Shown: piece after piece, positions 8,021 through 14,916 of the stretch
Layout of the letters: the number at the start of each line of letters is the position of its first letter
Numbering within the stretch: position 1 is the first letter of the stretch
Source of the DNA: RGIG5612 sp963599255
Lineage (GTDB): Bacteria; Bacillota; Clostridia; Lachnospirales; Lachnospiraceae
Assembly (NCBI GenBank): GCA_963599255.1
Contig: CAVBWS010000018.1
Coordinates: 1 to 34,830 of the forward strand
DNA: 34,830 nt
Reading direction: 5' to 3'
The notes under the pieces: generated by a model
Told to the model about the DNA's origin: nothing
Database searches by the model: none
What the model saw: the letters and a program-made list of their open reading frames with translations, nothing else
Program-made: the position numbers and the translations under genes

Positions 8021-9706
8021 TTAATATGCGTGATATTCCGGTTCAATTACAGCATATTCTTTTATTAATTCATCCCAATTAGCCGGAAGCTCAATCTTTG
8101 TGCAGGAAGGACCGCCATGTTCGCCGCCGCCTGCGAAGTTGATGCATGTTGCATCGTAGTTCGAGCCGGAAACTACGATCATCATGTGATCTGTAGTCCA
8201 GAAGAGCGGAGCACTTTCTTCCTTTGTCAGTGGAAGAACAACGCCTGCGGGAACATGATTGTTGTCGTACATCCATCTGAAGTTAACGTTGGCTGCACTG
8301 TGGCGGGCATATTGCTGAACATAGCTTAATACGGCCTTTCTGCTGGTGAAGCCGTCTCGGTTAAGTATACGTGCAAATCCTGGAGACATTACATAGCAGC
8401 AGCCTCTGTCCCATCCGCCATATGCGCAGCGGTACATGGATTTAAAGCATGAAGCAGCATTGCCTCCGTGTCCTTCATAACGTTCCTGCCCCCAGAACAT
8501 AACAACAGCACTGTCGTCTTTATCAAGACCAAAATCTATATGAAGAGGCTTCCATGGATTATCATCTTCAATACGATCACCTATAGTAATACCCATGCGA
8601 CCCTCATGGCCAACCTCAGCCTTGTCCTCTGTTACAGGACGAACGCCTGAAATATTCTGAATTATATACGCATATGCACGGGAAATTGCAGCATTTGCTT
8701 TCTGATATTGACTGAGAGCAGCACCTCCTGTGCCGATACCAATCTGATTAGCTACCTTGCCGCTGACGGTTATGATAGGGCACCAGCTTGCAACGGAGCA
8801 AGTCCATCCCTCCAGAGCTATAAGCGGATCAACGCTGCCTTTTACGGCTGCGATGAGCACAGGCATATAGGTAGGCTTACAGCCTGCCATAATCGCGTTG
8901 ACAGCTATCTTCTCTACAGTTGCTTTGCCCATCATAGGTGGGAGTTCTGCAACAACGTAATCAGCAGGAAGGTCTGTTCCCTTCATCATTTCCTTAACAG
9001 CTTCTTCTGTAGGCGGAATAATAGGAAGTCCTGTAGTCCAGCCCTTCTTATAGAACAAATCGCTGATCGTGTTTAGGTCTTCCACTTCAAATGGCTGAGC
9101 ATAGCTGTTGTCTTTGACATACGGAATCTGTTCTTCTGCGGTAAGAGGCTTACATAATCCGTCAATGACTCGATCCAAAACATTTCTGAGATTTGGTCTG
9201 ATGATGCCCTCACAGACCTGTTCGTTCAGCTCAGGAACCCATGTAAGATCGGCAATCGGGGTAGTTACGAATCTTAAATTAGGGCAAAGACGTGATGTGG
9301 CAGCCTTTTTACCTACGCCCAGGAGATCCTCCTTACACAGCATGACTGCTGGCTTACCGAGTTTTTCAATGTATACGGTATTATAAGCATGAAACATGCA
9401 GCAGCTTCCGGCGTCTCCGTAAGCGGTGATAACGCCGTCCACATCCTTCAGCCATGACTTTAGTTCAGTATCAAATTCAGGAAGTTTGAAAGCCTCCTTT
9501 GTATCTCTCTTAAGCTGGATTGATTTGAATTTGGTATTAGGATACCGTTCTGCCAGAAGCTCAGATAAAATCTCAAGCATTACAGGCGAATGCCCTTTAA
9601 AATGGGCATAAAGGCCGATAGTTTTTCCTTCCAGTGTATCAAGGCGCGGGTTTAACAAAACAGGTGCTGAACTGTTAACCTCTGCCCAGGGACTATAAAT
9701 CTTCAT
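8021..9706 (-). CDS. UGSC-motif-family-like fusion protein with Ala at the selenocysteine/cysteine site
   Basis: 561 residues, cytosolic. Residues about 15-190 match the UGSC (seleno)protein pattern as I know it: LEGKTIGLYAHFKGH, then DGVITAYGDAGSCC and a YIEKLGKPAVMLC stretch. In that family the site is GDUGSC or GDCGSC; here residue 99 is Ala (GCC codon), leaving Cys102 and an extra Cys103. Residues about 210-561 form a second region (GLPIIPPTEEAV, ATVEKIAVNAIMAGCKPTYMPV) that I associate with an uncharacterised family often encoded beside UGSC proteins; here the two parts are one chain. The C-terminal part has several Cys. The reaction is unknown. The start has a TAGGAGGAGG site. It is divergent from lysR and convergent with the TRAP/NTF2 operon. 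Confidence 0.72.
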   Translation of the reverse strand: MKIYSPWAEVNSSAPVLLNPRLDTLEGKTIGLYAHFKGHSPVMLEILSELLAERYPNTKFKSIQLKRDTKEAFKLPEFDTELKSWLKDVDGVITAYGDAGSCCMFHAYNTVYIEKLGKPAVMLCKEDLLGVGKKAATSRLCPNLRFVTTPIADLTWVPELNEQVCEGIIRPNLRNVLDRVIDGLCKPLTAEEQIPYVKDNSYAQPFEVEDLNTISDLFYKKGWTTGLPIIPPTEEAVKEMMKGTDLPADYVVAELPPMMGKATVEKIAVNAIMAGCKPTYMPVLIAAVKGSVDPLIALEGWTCSVASWCPIITVSGKVANQIGIGTGGAALSQYQKANAAISRAYAYIIQNISGVRPVTEDKAEVGHEGRMGITIGDRIEDDNPWKPLHIDFGLDKDDSAVVMFWGQERYEGHGGNAASCFKSMYRCAYGGWDRGCCYVMSPGFARILNRDGFTSRKAVLSYVQQYARHSAANVNFRWMYDNNHVPAGVVLPLTKEESAPLFWTTDHMMIVVSGSNYDATCINFAGGGEHGGPSCTKIELPANWDELIKEYAVIEPEYHAY

Positions 9707-9725
9707 TATTCCTCCTCCTAGGGTT

Positions 9726-9749
9726 TATCAGAGCCGTCTTTTTGGCTCG
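9726..9749. other. Small hairpin in the UGSC-like gene leader
   Basis: GAGCC (9731-9735) and GGCTC (9744-9748) pair around an 8-base loop. On the plus strand a T-run follows, resembling a weak terminator facing lysR. On the minus strand it lies in the predicted 5' leader of the UGSC-like gene. Confidence 0.35.
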
Positions 9750-9797
9750 TTTTTTATAGAACATTTAACATTTTTTTAGTTCCGTTTTTCAGTATTT

Positions 9798-9827
9798 ATT
9801 ATAGTTTTTGCCTCTTGATATGTACAA
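9798..9827 (-). promoter_or_regulatory. Candidate promoter of the UGSC-like gene
   Basis: On the minus strand, TTGTAC (9822-9827) and TATAAT (9798-9803) are spaced by 18 bases. The predicted leader is about 85 nt. Its -35 region lies between two TTGATATGT direct repeats, as expected for activation by the divergent LysR protein. Confidence 0.45.
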
Positions 9828-9838
9828 TTTTGATATGT
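9815..9838. promoter_or_regulatory. Paired TTGATATGT repeats, candidate LysR binding site
   Basis: TTGATATGT occurs at 9815-9823 and 9830-9838, a 15-base period, between the two divergent promoters. A larger dyad, TTATAGTTTTT (9799-9809) and AAAAACTATAA (9854-9864), encloses it. This is the usual place for a LysR-type regulator that activates the divergent gene and represses itself. Confidence 0.45.
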
Positions 9839-9865
9839 TATCAGCCTATCAAAAAAAACTATAAC
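9838..9865 (+). promoter_or_regulatory. Candidate lysR promoter
   Basis: TTATCA (9838-9843) and TATAAC (9860-9865) are 16 bases apart. It stands back to back with the minus promoter, with only about 10 bases between the two -35 boxes. Confidence 0.35.
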
Positions 9866-9912
9866 AACTTAAAGTATTGTGTTATATTTGTAACGTTTTG
9901 GAGGGTTAGGAG

Positions 9913-10812
9913 ATGGACATACAGAAACTACGAGCATTTATGTGTGTGGCAAAATATCAGAGTTTTACTAAGGCTGCGGTTGAACTTTTTATCAGCCAGC
10001 CTGCACTCAGCAAGAAAATATCTGATTTTGAAAAAGAACTAGGAACGACACTTTTTATTCGGGATAACAGAGCTGTTGAGCTTACCGCAGCAGGTAAACT
10101 TTTATATAATGAAGCTCCGGTACTTCTTAAATATGGAGATGATCTTGAAAATAAGGTAAGAATGCTGGGAGTTAATCCGGATACTAAGTTGAGCATAGGA
10201 TGTACCGGCATTGAATATGGCAGGCTGATCAATCTGCTGTACAGGTTTCGGGAACAACATCCGGAGATATCGTTGTCAATGCACAGATACACGGCGGCGG
10301 AGATCAGAAAATATATAGTTGGAGATATGATAGATATTGCATTTCAGACTAAGTTCGAGGTGGACATGGAATCTAATGTTGACAGTGTTCCCTTTGATGT
10401 GGACGATCTGGCAGTTGTAGTCAGCAAATTCCACCCACTGGCAAATGAAAGAGAAATCACCATGAATCAACTGAATGGAGAAAATTATATAGGTATTCAG
10501 CCTACAACAGATCATATACCATTTGTGAGAATGATTGATATGATCGCAGAAAAAGGATTTGAACCAAAGAACATAATGATTGCCAAAAATGTGGGCGAAA
10601 TGATCCTCAATGTAGCATCAGGTGTGGCGGTAGGGCATTTATTTGGTCAGACACAGAATGTCTACGGTGGTCTTGTAAATTATATAAAAACTTCAGATTA
10701 TCAGATTAAGCTTGAAATCAATATGGTATGGAACAATGCCAATAAAAATAAAGCAAGAAAGAAATTTGTCGACTTTGTAAGAGAAGAAAACAGAAAGATA
10801 GGATTAGAATAA
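9913..10812 (+). CDS. LysR-family transcriptional regulator
   Basis: 299 residues, normal LysR length. Residues 1-60 are the winged helix-turn-helix (MDIQKLRAFMCVAKYQSFTK, then AAVELFISQPALSKKISDFE). Residues about 90-295 form the effector-binding substrate domain. A GGAGGGTTAGGAG site sets the start. It is divergent from the UGSC-like gene across a 206-base region with paired repeats, so it most likely controls that gene and perhaps the TRAP/NTF2 operon in response to the imported compound. The inducer is unknown. The last codons of this gene are duplicated at 12031-12093 (see the direct repeats). Confidence 0.93.
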   Translation: MDIQKLRAFMCVAKYQSFTKAAVELFISQPALSKKISDFEKELGTTLFIRDNRAVELTAAGKLLYNEAPVLLKYGDDLENKVRMLGVNPDTKLSIGCTGIEYGRLINLLYRFREQHPEISLSMHRYTAAEIRKYIVGDMIDIAFQTKFEVDMESNVDSVPFDVDDLAVVVSKFHPLANEREITMNQLNGENYIGIQPTTDHIPFVRMIDMIAEKGFEPKNIMIAKNVGEMILNVASGVAVGHLFGQTQNVYGGLVNYIKTSDYQIKLEINMVWNNANKNKARKKFVDFVREENRKIGLE

Positions 10813-10862
10813 ACTGCTTAGATTTATACCGAAACAAAACAGCTTAAGTTACAGAATGCGGC
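10759..10862 (+). repeat. Direct repeat copy A (lysR end plus ydcF start)
   Basis: Matches 12031-12135 at about 80% identity by eye. It spans the last 18 codons of lysR, the spacer and a degraded version of the first 15 or so codons of the ydcF-like gene (CTGCTTAGATTTATACC against GTGCTTAGAATTAATACT). Homology stops at GAATGCGGC, where the ATC-hydrolase fragment begins. Confidence 0.7.
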
Positions 10863-11024
10863 ATCTGCAAGTTGGGACAACGCGAGAACTGTTTTGAATT
10901 CGTACCGTGCCTGTGCAATATGGACGAGAGAAGCTATCGTCTGGATGGCGGACAGCTTCACCGAACGAAGACTCTGGCAAATGGTGATGAGTGCTGCGAT
11001 TTTCATGTGACAAGGATAGAATAA
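10848..11024 (+). pseudogene. C-terminal fragment of an ATC-hydrolase family gene
   Basis: An open stretch of about 58 codons with no start codon and an in-frame stop just upstream (10845-10847). It reads ECGICKLGQRENCFEF, CLCNMDERSYRLDGGQ, then LHRTKTLANGDECCDFHVTR and stops at 11022-11024. The Leu-x-Arg-Thr-Lys-Thr-Leu-Ala-x-Gly-Asp-x-Cys-Cys-Asp-Phe ending is characteristic of the L-2-amino-thiazoline-4-carboxylic acid hydrolase family of Clostridia, normally over 150 residues. Only the tail remains, fused by recombination to the degraded ydcF start. The remnant is too short to function. Confidence 0.65.
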
Positions 11025-11041
11025 TAAAATGGAGGTATCAG

Positions 11042-11827
11042 ATGGCGGTAAAGGGTGCGATTTTGGGGGATATTTTAGGGTCGCAATACGAATTTGGCAG
11101 ACCGAAGAAACTGGATTGGGAAACAGTTACATTATATCAAAAAAGCAAATGCTCATTTACAGATGATACAGTCATGACATTGGCTGTAAAGAAGGCAATC
11201 ATAGAAAAAGCTGATTTAGTTAAAACCATGGTAGAAATCGGCCGTAAATATCCGTATGCAGGTTATGGCGGCAATTTTGCCAACTGGATCTTCAGTGAAA
11301 ATCATAGTCCTTATAACAGTTGGGGCAATGGCTCTGCTATGCGAGTTTCATTTGTAGGGGAATATTACGAGGACTATGAAGAAATGCAGCAGGTAGCTGT
11401 GAATACAGCGGCAGTTTCTCATAATCATCCGGAGGGAATTAAGGGAGCAGTTGTTACTGCAACCTGTATTTGGATGGCTAAACACGGTAAAAGTAAAAAT
11501 GAAATTTATGATTACGTGCTGTCGGAGTATCCGAAAGAAAGATATGATTACAGCATCGTTTACAGTCTGGAAGAAATCAGACCCCGATATGGTTGGAATG
11601 AAAGCTGCCAGGGATCCGTGCCGGTTGCCATGAGGTGCTTTTATGAAAGTGTGGATTATGAGTCTTTCATGAGAAATATCTACAGCCTTACCTGTGACAG
11701 CGATACCTTCGGAGCTATTGCAGGGGGAGTGGCTGAGGAGTTCTACGGAGGATTTGGCAATATCCCGGCAGAGGAGATCCTGAGGGAACATTTGACAGAT
11801 GAATTATATGATATTATGTGCATGTGA
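11042..11827 (+). CDS. ADP-ribosylglycohydrolase family protein
   Basis: 261 residues from the ATG at 11042, chosen over upstream codons because GGAGG sits 7 bases before it and the family begins with this sequence (MAVKGAILGDILGSQYEFGR). The fold hydrolyses ADP-ribose bonds (DraG/ARH type) in the cytosol using two Mg ions. Metal-binding motifs are visible: SFTDDTVMTLA with Asp41-Asp42, SHNHPEGIKGA near 126-136, and CDSDTFGAIAGG with Asp219 and Asp221. All key acids are present, so it should be active; the target (protein, nucleotide or metabolite) is unknown. It lies alone between two direct repeats and behind a broken ATC-hydrolase gene, which suggests recent acquisition. No partner ADP-ribosyltransferase is present. 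Confidence 0.88.
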   Translation: MAVKGAILGDILGSQYEFGRPKKLDWETVTLYQKSKCSFTDDTVMTLAVKKAIIEKADLVKTMVEIGRKYPYAGYGGNFANWIFSENHSPYNSWGNGSAMRVSFVGEYYEDYEEMQQVAVNTAAVSHNHPEGIKGAVVTATCIWMAKHGKSKNEIYDYVLSEYPKERYDYSIVYSLEEIRPRYGWNESCQGSVPVAMRCFYESVDYESFMRNIYSLTCDSDTFGAIAGGVAEEFYGGFGNIPAEEILREHLTDELYDIMCM

Positions 11828-11847
11828 GGATTGCTGGCTTGGCCACA

Positions 11848-11897
11848 GCTTTACTTAGCATTGCGAATTATGCGGCAAAAGTAAAGGTAAAGCTGAG
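11848..11897 (+). terminator. Possible hairpin after the ADP-ribosylglycohydrolase gene
   Basis: CAGCTTTACTT (11850-11860) can pair with the AAGTAAAGGTAAAGCTG stretch (11880-11896) in two registers. AAAGTAAAG units here repeat those at 7921-7978. There is no clean T-run, so termination is uncertain. Confidence 0.3.
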
Positions 11898-11964
11898 AAA
11901 AAGTAAAGGCAATGACAAAAAGAACATTTTAGCCGAACATTTCAGCCTAGAGTAATTATCTGAG

Positions 11965-12093
11965 GACATCATTATTAAACATAATGAATATTTTAAATGT
12001 GATATGTTTCTGACCATAATGCAGGGGACGAAGAAATTTGTTAAATTTGTAAGAGAAGAAAATAAGAAGATAGGATTAGAATACAGTGCTTAG
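11965..12093 (+). pseudogene. Remnant of a second lysR-family 3' end
   Basis: In frame, the stretch ends KKFVKFVREENKKIGLE then YSA-stop, against KKFVDFVREENRKIGLE-stop for the intact lysR. Upstream codons (MFLTIMQGT) align only loosely with the intact MVWNNANKNKAR. No HTH or effector domain is left. It overlaps the GTG start of the ydcF-like gene. Confidence 0.6.
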
Positions 12094-12135
12094 AATTAAT
12101 ACTGAAACAAAACAACCAAAGTTATGGAATGCAGC
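12031..12135 (+). repeat. Direct repeat copy B (lysR-like end plus ydcF start)
   Basis: Partner of 10759-10862. Here the ydcF part is intact and continues into the gene. The two copies bracket about 1.17 kb that contains the ATC fragment and the ADP-ribosylglycohydrolase gene. Confidence 0.7.
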
Positions 12136-13303
12136 TGTTTTGTCGATTGCGGCGGCGGTGGTGATAACGATTCTGACAATAATCGATGCGGATGCAAATG
12201 CAGCGGCGATCGCGGTCATACTGGATATATATCTACTGTCAATTATCGTATGCCTTGTGCGGGCATTTATTAAGCAGATTAAGTTTAATCTATACTCGTA
12301 TAATACGATATGGTGTATAGGTTTTGCTATATTTTTGATGGCACTGTTTATGACATATTTGCATTTGACAGTACGGCTTATAGGAAATCCCGACAGATTC
12401 ATGGGACAGAATATGGTACAGATTTTGCAAACCATGGTTGACTCGGCTCAGGCATATATACTCTATACATCACCATTTATATTAGTATTTTCGGTAGCTC
12501 TGTGCATATCTAATATATCGCTTATAAGGCATGAAGGAAGAAGATTTGTTAACTTGCTGGGAATTATTCTGTCAGTGCTTTTGCTGGGTATTGCAGCAGT
12601 ATATTTGGTGTTAGAACAGCATGTATCAGGAAGCGGGCTGGAGGTTAAAATCCACGAACTGATTGCAAATATTATCGCATCAATGTACTTGTATTTTGAG
12701 TGTATGATAATCGGAACAATCATTGCTCATATGATTGCGATCAGATATCAGCCAAGTTTTGACAAGAACTTTATTATTATCCTGGGCTGTGGAATCATGC
12801 CGGACGGAACCCCGACACCATTGTTAAGGGGCAGAGTAGACAGAGCCATTGCATTTGCAAATAAGCAGAAGGAAGCAACCGGCAGGGATATAATTTTCGT
12901 TCCGTCGGGAGGTCAGGGACCTAGAGAGGTCACATCTGAGTGTGCGGCAATGAAAGGATATCTCATGAAACAAGGAATTCCTGAAAGCCGGATCATAGAG
13001 GAAGATCAGTCGAGAAATACATTTGAGAATATGAAGTTCAGCAAGGCTAAGATAGACGCAGTGAATCCGGATGGCAAGGTAGCGTTCTCAACCACCAATT
13101 ACCACGTATTCAGAAGCGGACTCTATGCAAGCCGCGTGGGACTTCGAGCCGTAGGCATGGGAGCCAGAACCAAGTGGTATTTCTGGCCAAATGCCTCTGT
13201 GAGGGAATTTATAGGCTTGCTCAGGGATGATATGGCAAGACAAGGCTTGCTGTTGGCAGCAATTGTAGCGTATTTTATTATATTTACGCTGGTGTCATAT
13301 TAA
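12086..13303 (+). CDS. YdcF family (DUF218) membrane protein
   Basis: 405 residues from a GTG start with AGGA upstream. The first 220 residues contain about six membrane segments (for example 15-34, 43-62, 74-92, 125-147, 165-184 and 200-217). Residues about 228-385 are the cytoplasmic or extracytoplasmic DUF218 domain: FIIILGCGIMPDGTPTPLL, then RGRVDRAIAF, VPSGGQGPREVTSECAAM and ATTNYHVFRSG-like FSTTNYHVFRSGLYA. A final hydrophobic segment is at 386-404. The family includes E. coli YdcF and SanA; SanA is linked to envelope integrity, but no reaction is established. Its first codons have a degraded copy upstream at 10816-10862. Confidence 0.85.
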   Translation: MLRINTETKQPKLWNAAVLSIAAAVVITILTIIDADANAAAIAVILDIYLLSIIVCLVRAFIKQIKFNLYSYNTIWCIGFAIFLMALFMTYLHLTVRLIGNPDRFMGQNMVQILQTMVDSAQAYILYTSPFILVFSVALCISNISLIRHEGRRFVNLLGIILSVLLLGIAAVYLVLEQHVSGSGLEVKIHELIANIIASMYLYFECMIIGTIIAHMIAIRYQPSFDKNFIIILGCGIMPDGTPTPLLRGRVDRAIAFANKQKEATGRDIIFVPSGGQGPREVTSECAAMKGYLMKQGIPESRIIEEDQSRNTFENMKFSKAKIDAVNPDGKVAFSTTNYHVFRSGLYASRVGLRAVGMGARTKWYFWPNASVREFIGLLRDDMARQGLLLAAIVAYFIIFTLVSY

Positions 13304-13384
13304 GCGGCAACGACGTATCGGCACGTCATTTATAGTTTGATTGTGCAAGGAAATCTACGATTTAACAATAAGGGAATATACAAA

Positions 13385-14803
13385 ATGGAACGAAACAGAC
13401 TGTATTATCAAGATCCGTATATTCGGGAATTTGATTCCGAAGTTATAGAGATGAAGGAGGAGAACGGCAGATTCATGGCCGTTCTTTCTGAAAGCGCATT
13501 TTATCCGGAGGGTGGCGGACAGCCTGCCGATCATGGAATGTTGATTGTGACTAAGGATCAGAGGACTTTTGATGGATTGGATGTAAGTGGCATAGGGTCA
13601 ACAAATAGTGATGTGTTGCATTGCGACATATCAGATAATAACTATGAATTGTTAATTGACAACGGTGAACAAGACAAATTGGCAGAAGAGAGAACCTTGA
13701 TTGACACAGATGATAAGCGTAAAATAAAAGTTTGTATTAATGAACAAGCCGGAGAGCACACGGGGAAATCTAAAAACAGGACAGGTTTAAATATCATACA
13801 AGTCACAGATGTGCAGGAGATTGATAACAAGGTATGGCATATGATATCAGAGCCATTGCCGGTGGGAACGAAGGTACATGGTAAGATTGATTGGAACAGA
13901 AGATTTGATCATATGCAGCAGCATTCGGGAGAACATATTGTCAGCGGAATGATCTGCAGAAGATTCAACTGTGATAATGTGGGATTTCATTTGGGTGAGG
14001 ATACAATAACAATTGACTACAATGCGCCGATTACGTACGAAGAAGCCTGTGAGATAGAGCGGGCAGCTAATCAGTATATCTGGGAAGATCACGAATTTGT
14101 CGAACTCTGGCCGACAGCCGATGAGCTGGCAGATATTGATTACAGAAGTAAGAAAGAACTAAATGGCACAGTCAGAATAACATCATTTCCGGGTGCTGAT
14201 ACCTGCGCATGCTGCGGCACTCATGTAAGACGCAGTGGAGAGGTAGGCCTTGTCAAATTCATATCGGCAAAACCATTCCATGATGGAACCAGACTGGAAC
14301 TTTATTGCGGCAAACGAGCCATGGATTTTCTTGCTATGAATTATGATGCAAATAAAGAAGTCGCAGTGCTTCTCAGCACAAAGGAAGAAAAAACGCCGCA
14401 GCTTGTTAAGAAACTTCTTGAAGAAAAATTGCAGCTAAAAAGCGATATGACAGCTCTTGAGGAAAAATATCTTAAACTCCGTGCAGACAGTGTCAAGGGA
14501 CAATCGGAGGTACTTATTATTGATGACTGTTTGAATCCGGAGCAGGGACGAATCTTAGCAGACATGATCTCAGACAGCTGCCCGGGTATCACGGCCGTTA
14601 TGACAGGCACAGATGGCGCCTATAGATATTCAATAATCAATAAGGATGCTGATATCACAGCATTTGTTAAGTCTATGAATGTGGCCTTGAACGGACGAGG
14701 CGGCGGAAGAAACGGATTTGCCCAGGGATCATTAAATGCATCAAAGAAAGCAATCGAAGAATTCTTTAGGATGTATTCTGCAGGAAAAATGGGATTTGTA
14801 TAA
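13385..14803 (+). CDS. Alanyl-tRNA editing protein, AlaX-L type
   Basis: 472 residues from the ATG at 13385, preferred over 13337 because AAGGGA precedes it and the family starts near here. It removes Ser or Gly mis-attached to tRNA-Ala. Domains: an AlaRS-like N-terminal part (SAFYPEGGGQPADHG, residues 37-51), the editing site with zinc ligands HSGEH (His180, His184) and CCGTH (Cys276, His280), a coiled-coil-like linker (340-370), and a C-terminal DHHA1 domain ending GRGGGRNGFAQGS (437-449). All zinc ligands are present. Unusually, residues about 55-138 hold an extra polar segment not expected in this family, which is normally near 390-400 residues. It sits 81 bases after ydcF. Confidence 0.9.
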   Translation: MERNRLYYQDPYIREFDSEVIEMKEENGRFMAVLSESAFYPEGGGQPADHGMLIVTKDQRTFDGLDVSGIGSTNSDVLHCDISDNNYELLIDNGEQDKLAEERTLIDTDDKRKIKVCINEQAGEHTGKSKNRTGLNIIQVTDVQEIDNKVWHMISEPLPVGTKVHGKIDWNRRFDHMQQHSGEHIVSGMICRRFNCDNVGFHLGEDTITIDYNAPITYEEACEIERAANQYIWEDHEFVELWPTADELADIDYRSKKELNGTVRITSFPGADTCACCGTHVRRSGEVGLVKFISAKPFHDGTRLELYCGKRAMDFLAMNYDANKEVAVLLSTKEEKTPQLVKKLLEEKLQLKSDMTALEEKYLKLRADSVKGQSEVLIIDDCLNPEQGRILADMISDSCPGITAVMTGTDGAYRYSIINKDADITAFVKSMNVALNGRGGGRNGFAQGSLNASKKAIEEFFRMYSAGKMGFV

Positions 14804-14855
14804 ACAGTTGAATATGTGATATAAATTAAAACACGGGTAGTCATAAAGATGGATG

Positions 14856-14878
14856 ATTTCCTATCGGATGTAGGAAAT
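14856..14878. promoter_or_regulatory. Inverted repeat upstream of glyA
   Basis: ATTTCCTA (14856-14863) and TAGGAAAT (14871-14878) are perfect 8-bp arms around 7 bases, 38 bases before glyA. It could be an operator; there is no T-run for a terminator. Confidence 0.4.
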
Positions 14879-14916
14879 ATTAACCATAAAATATTGTAGC
14901 AGAAAGGAAATAATCT

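Noticed and set aside
9380..9440. An in-frame TGA selenocysteine codon in the UGSC motif
   Set aside because: The codon at the signature position is GCC (Ala), and no TGA interrupts the reading frame.
10991..11041. Longer start for the ADP-ribosylglycohydrolase at 10991
   Set aside because: The extra residues overlap the ATC-hydrolase fragment, and the GGAGG site and family alignment favour 11042.
13337..13384. Start of AlaX-L at 13337
   Set aside because: The first 16 residues are not family-like, and AAGGGA precedes the ATG at 13385 instead.
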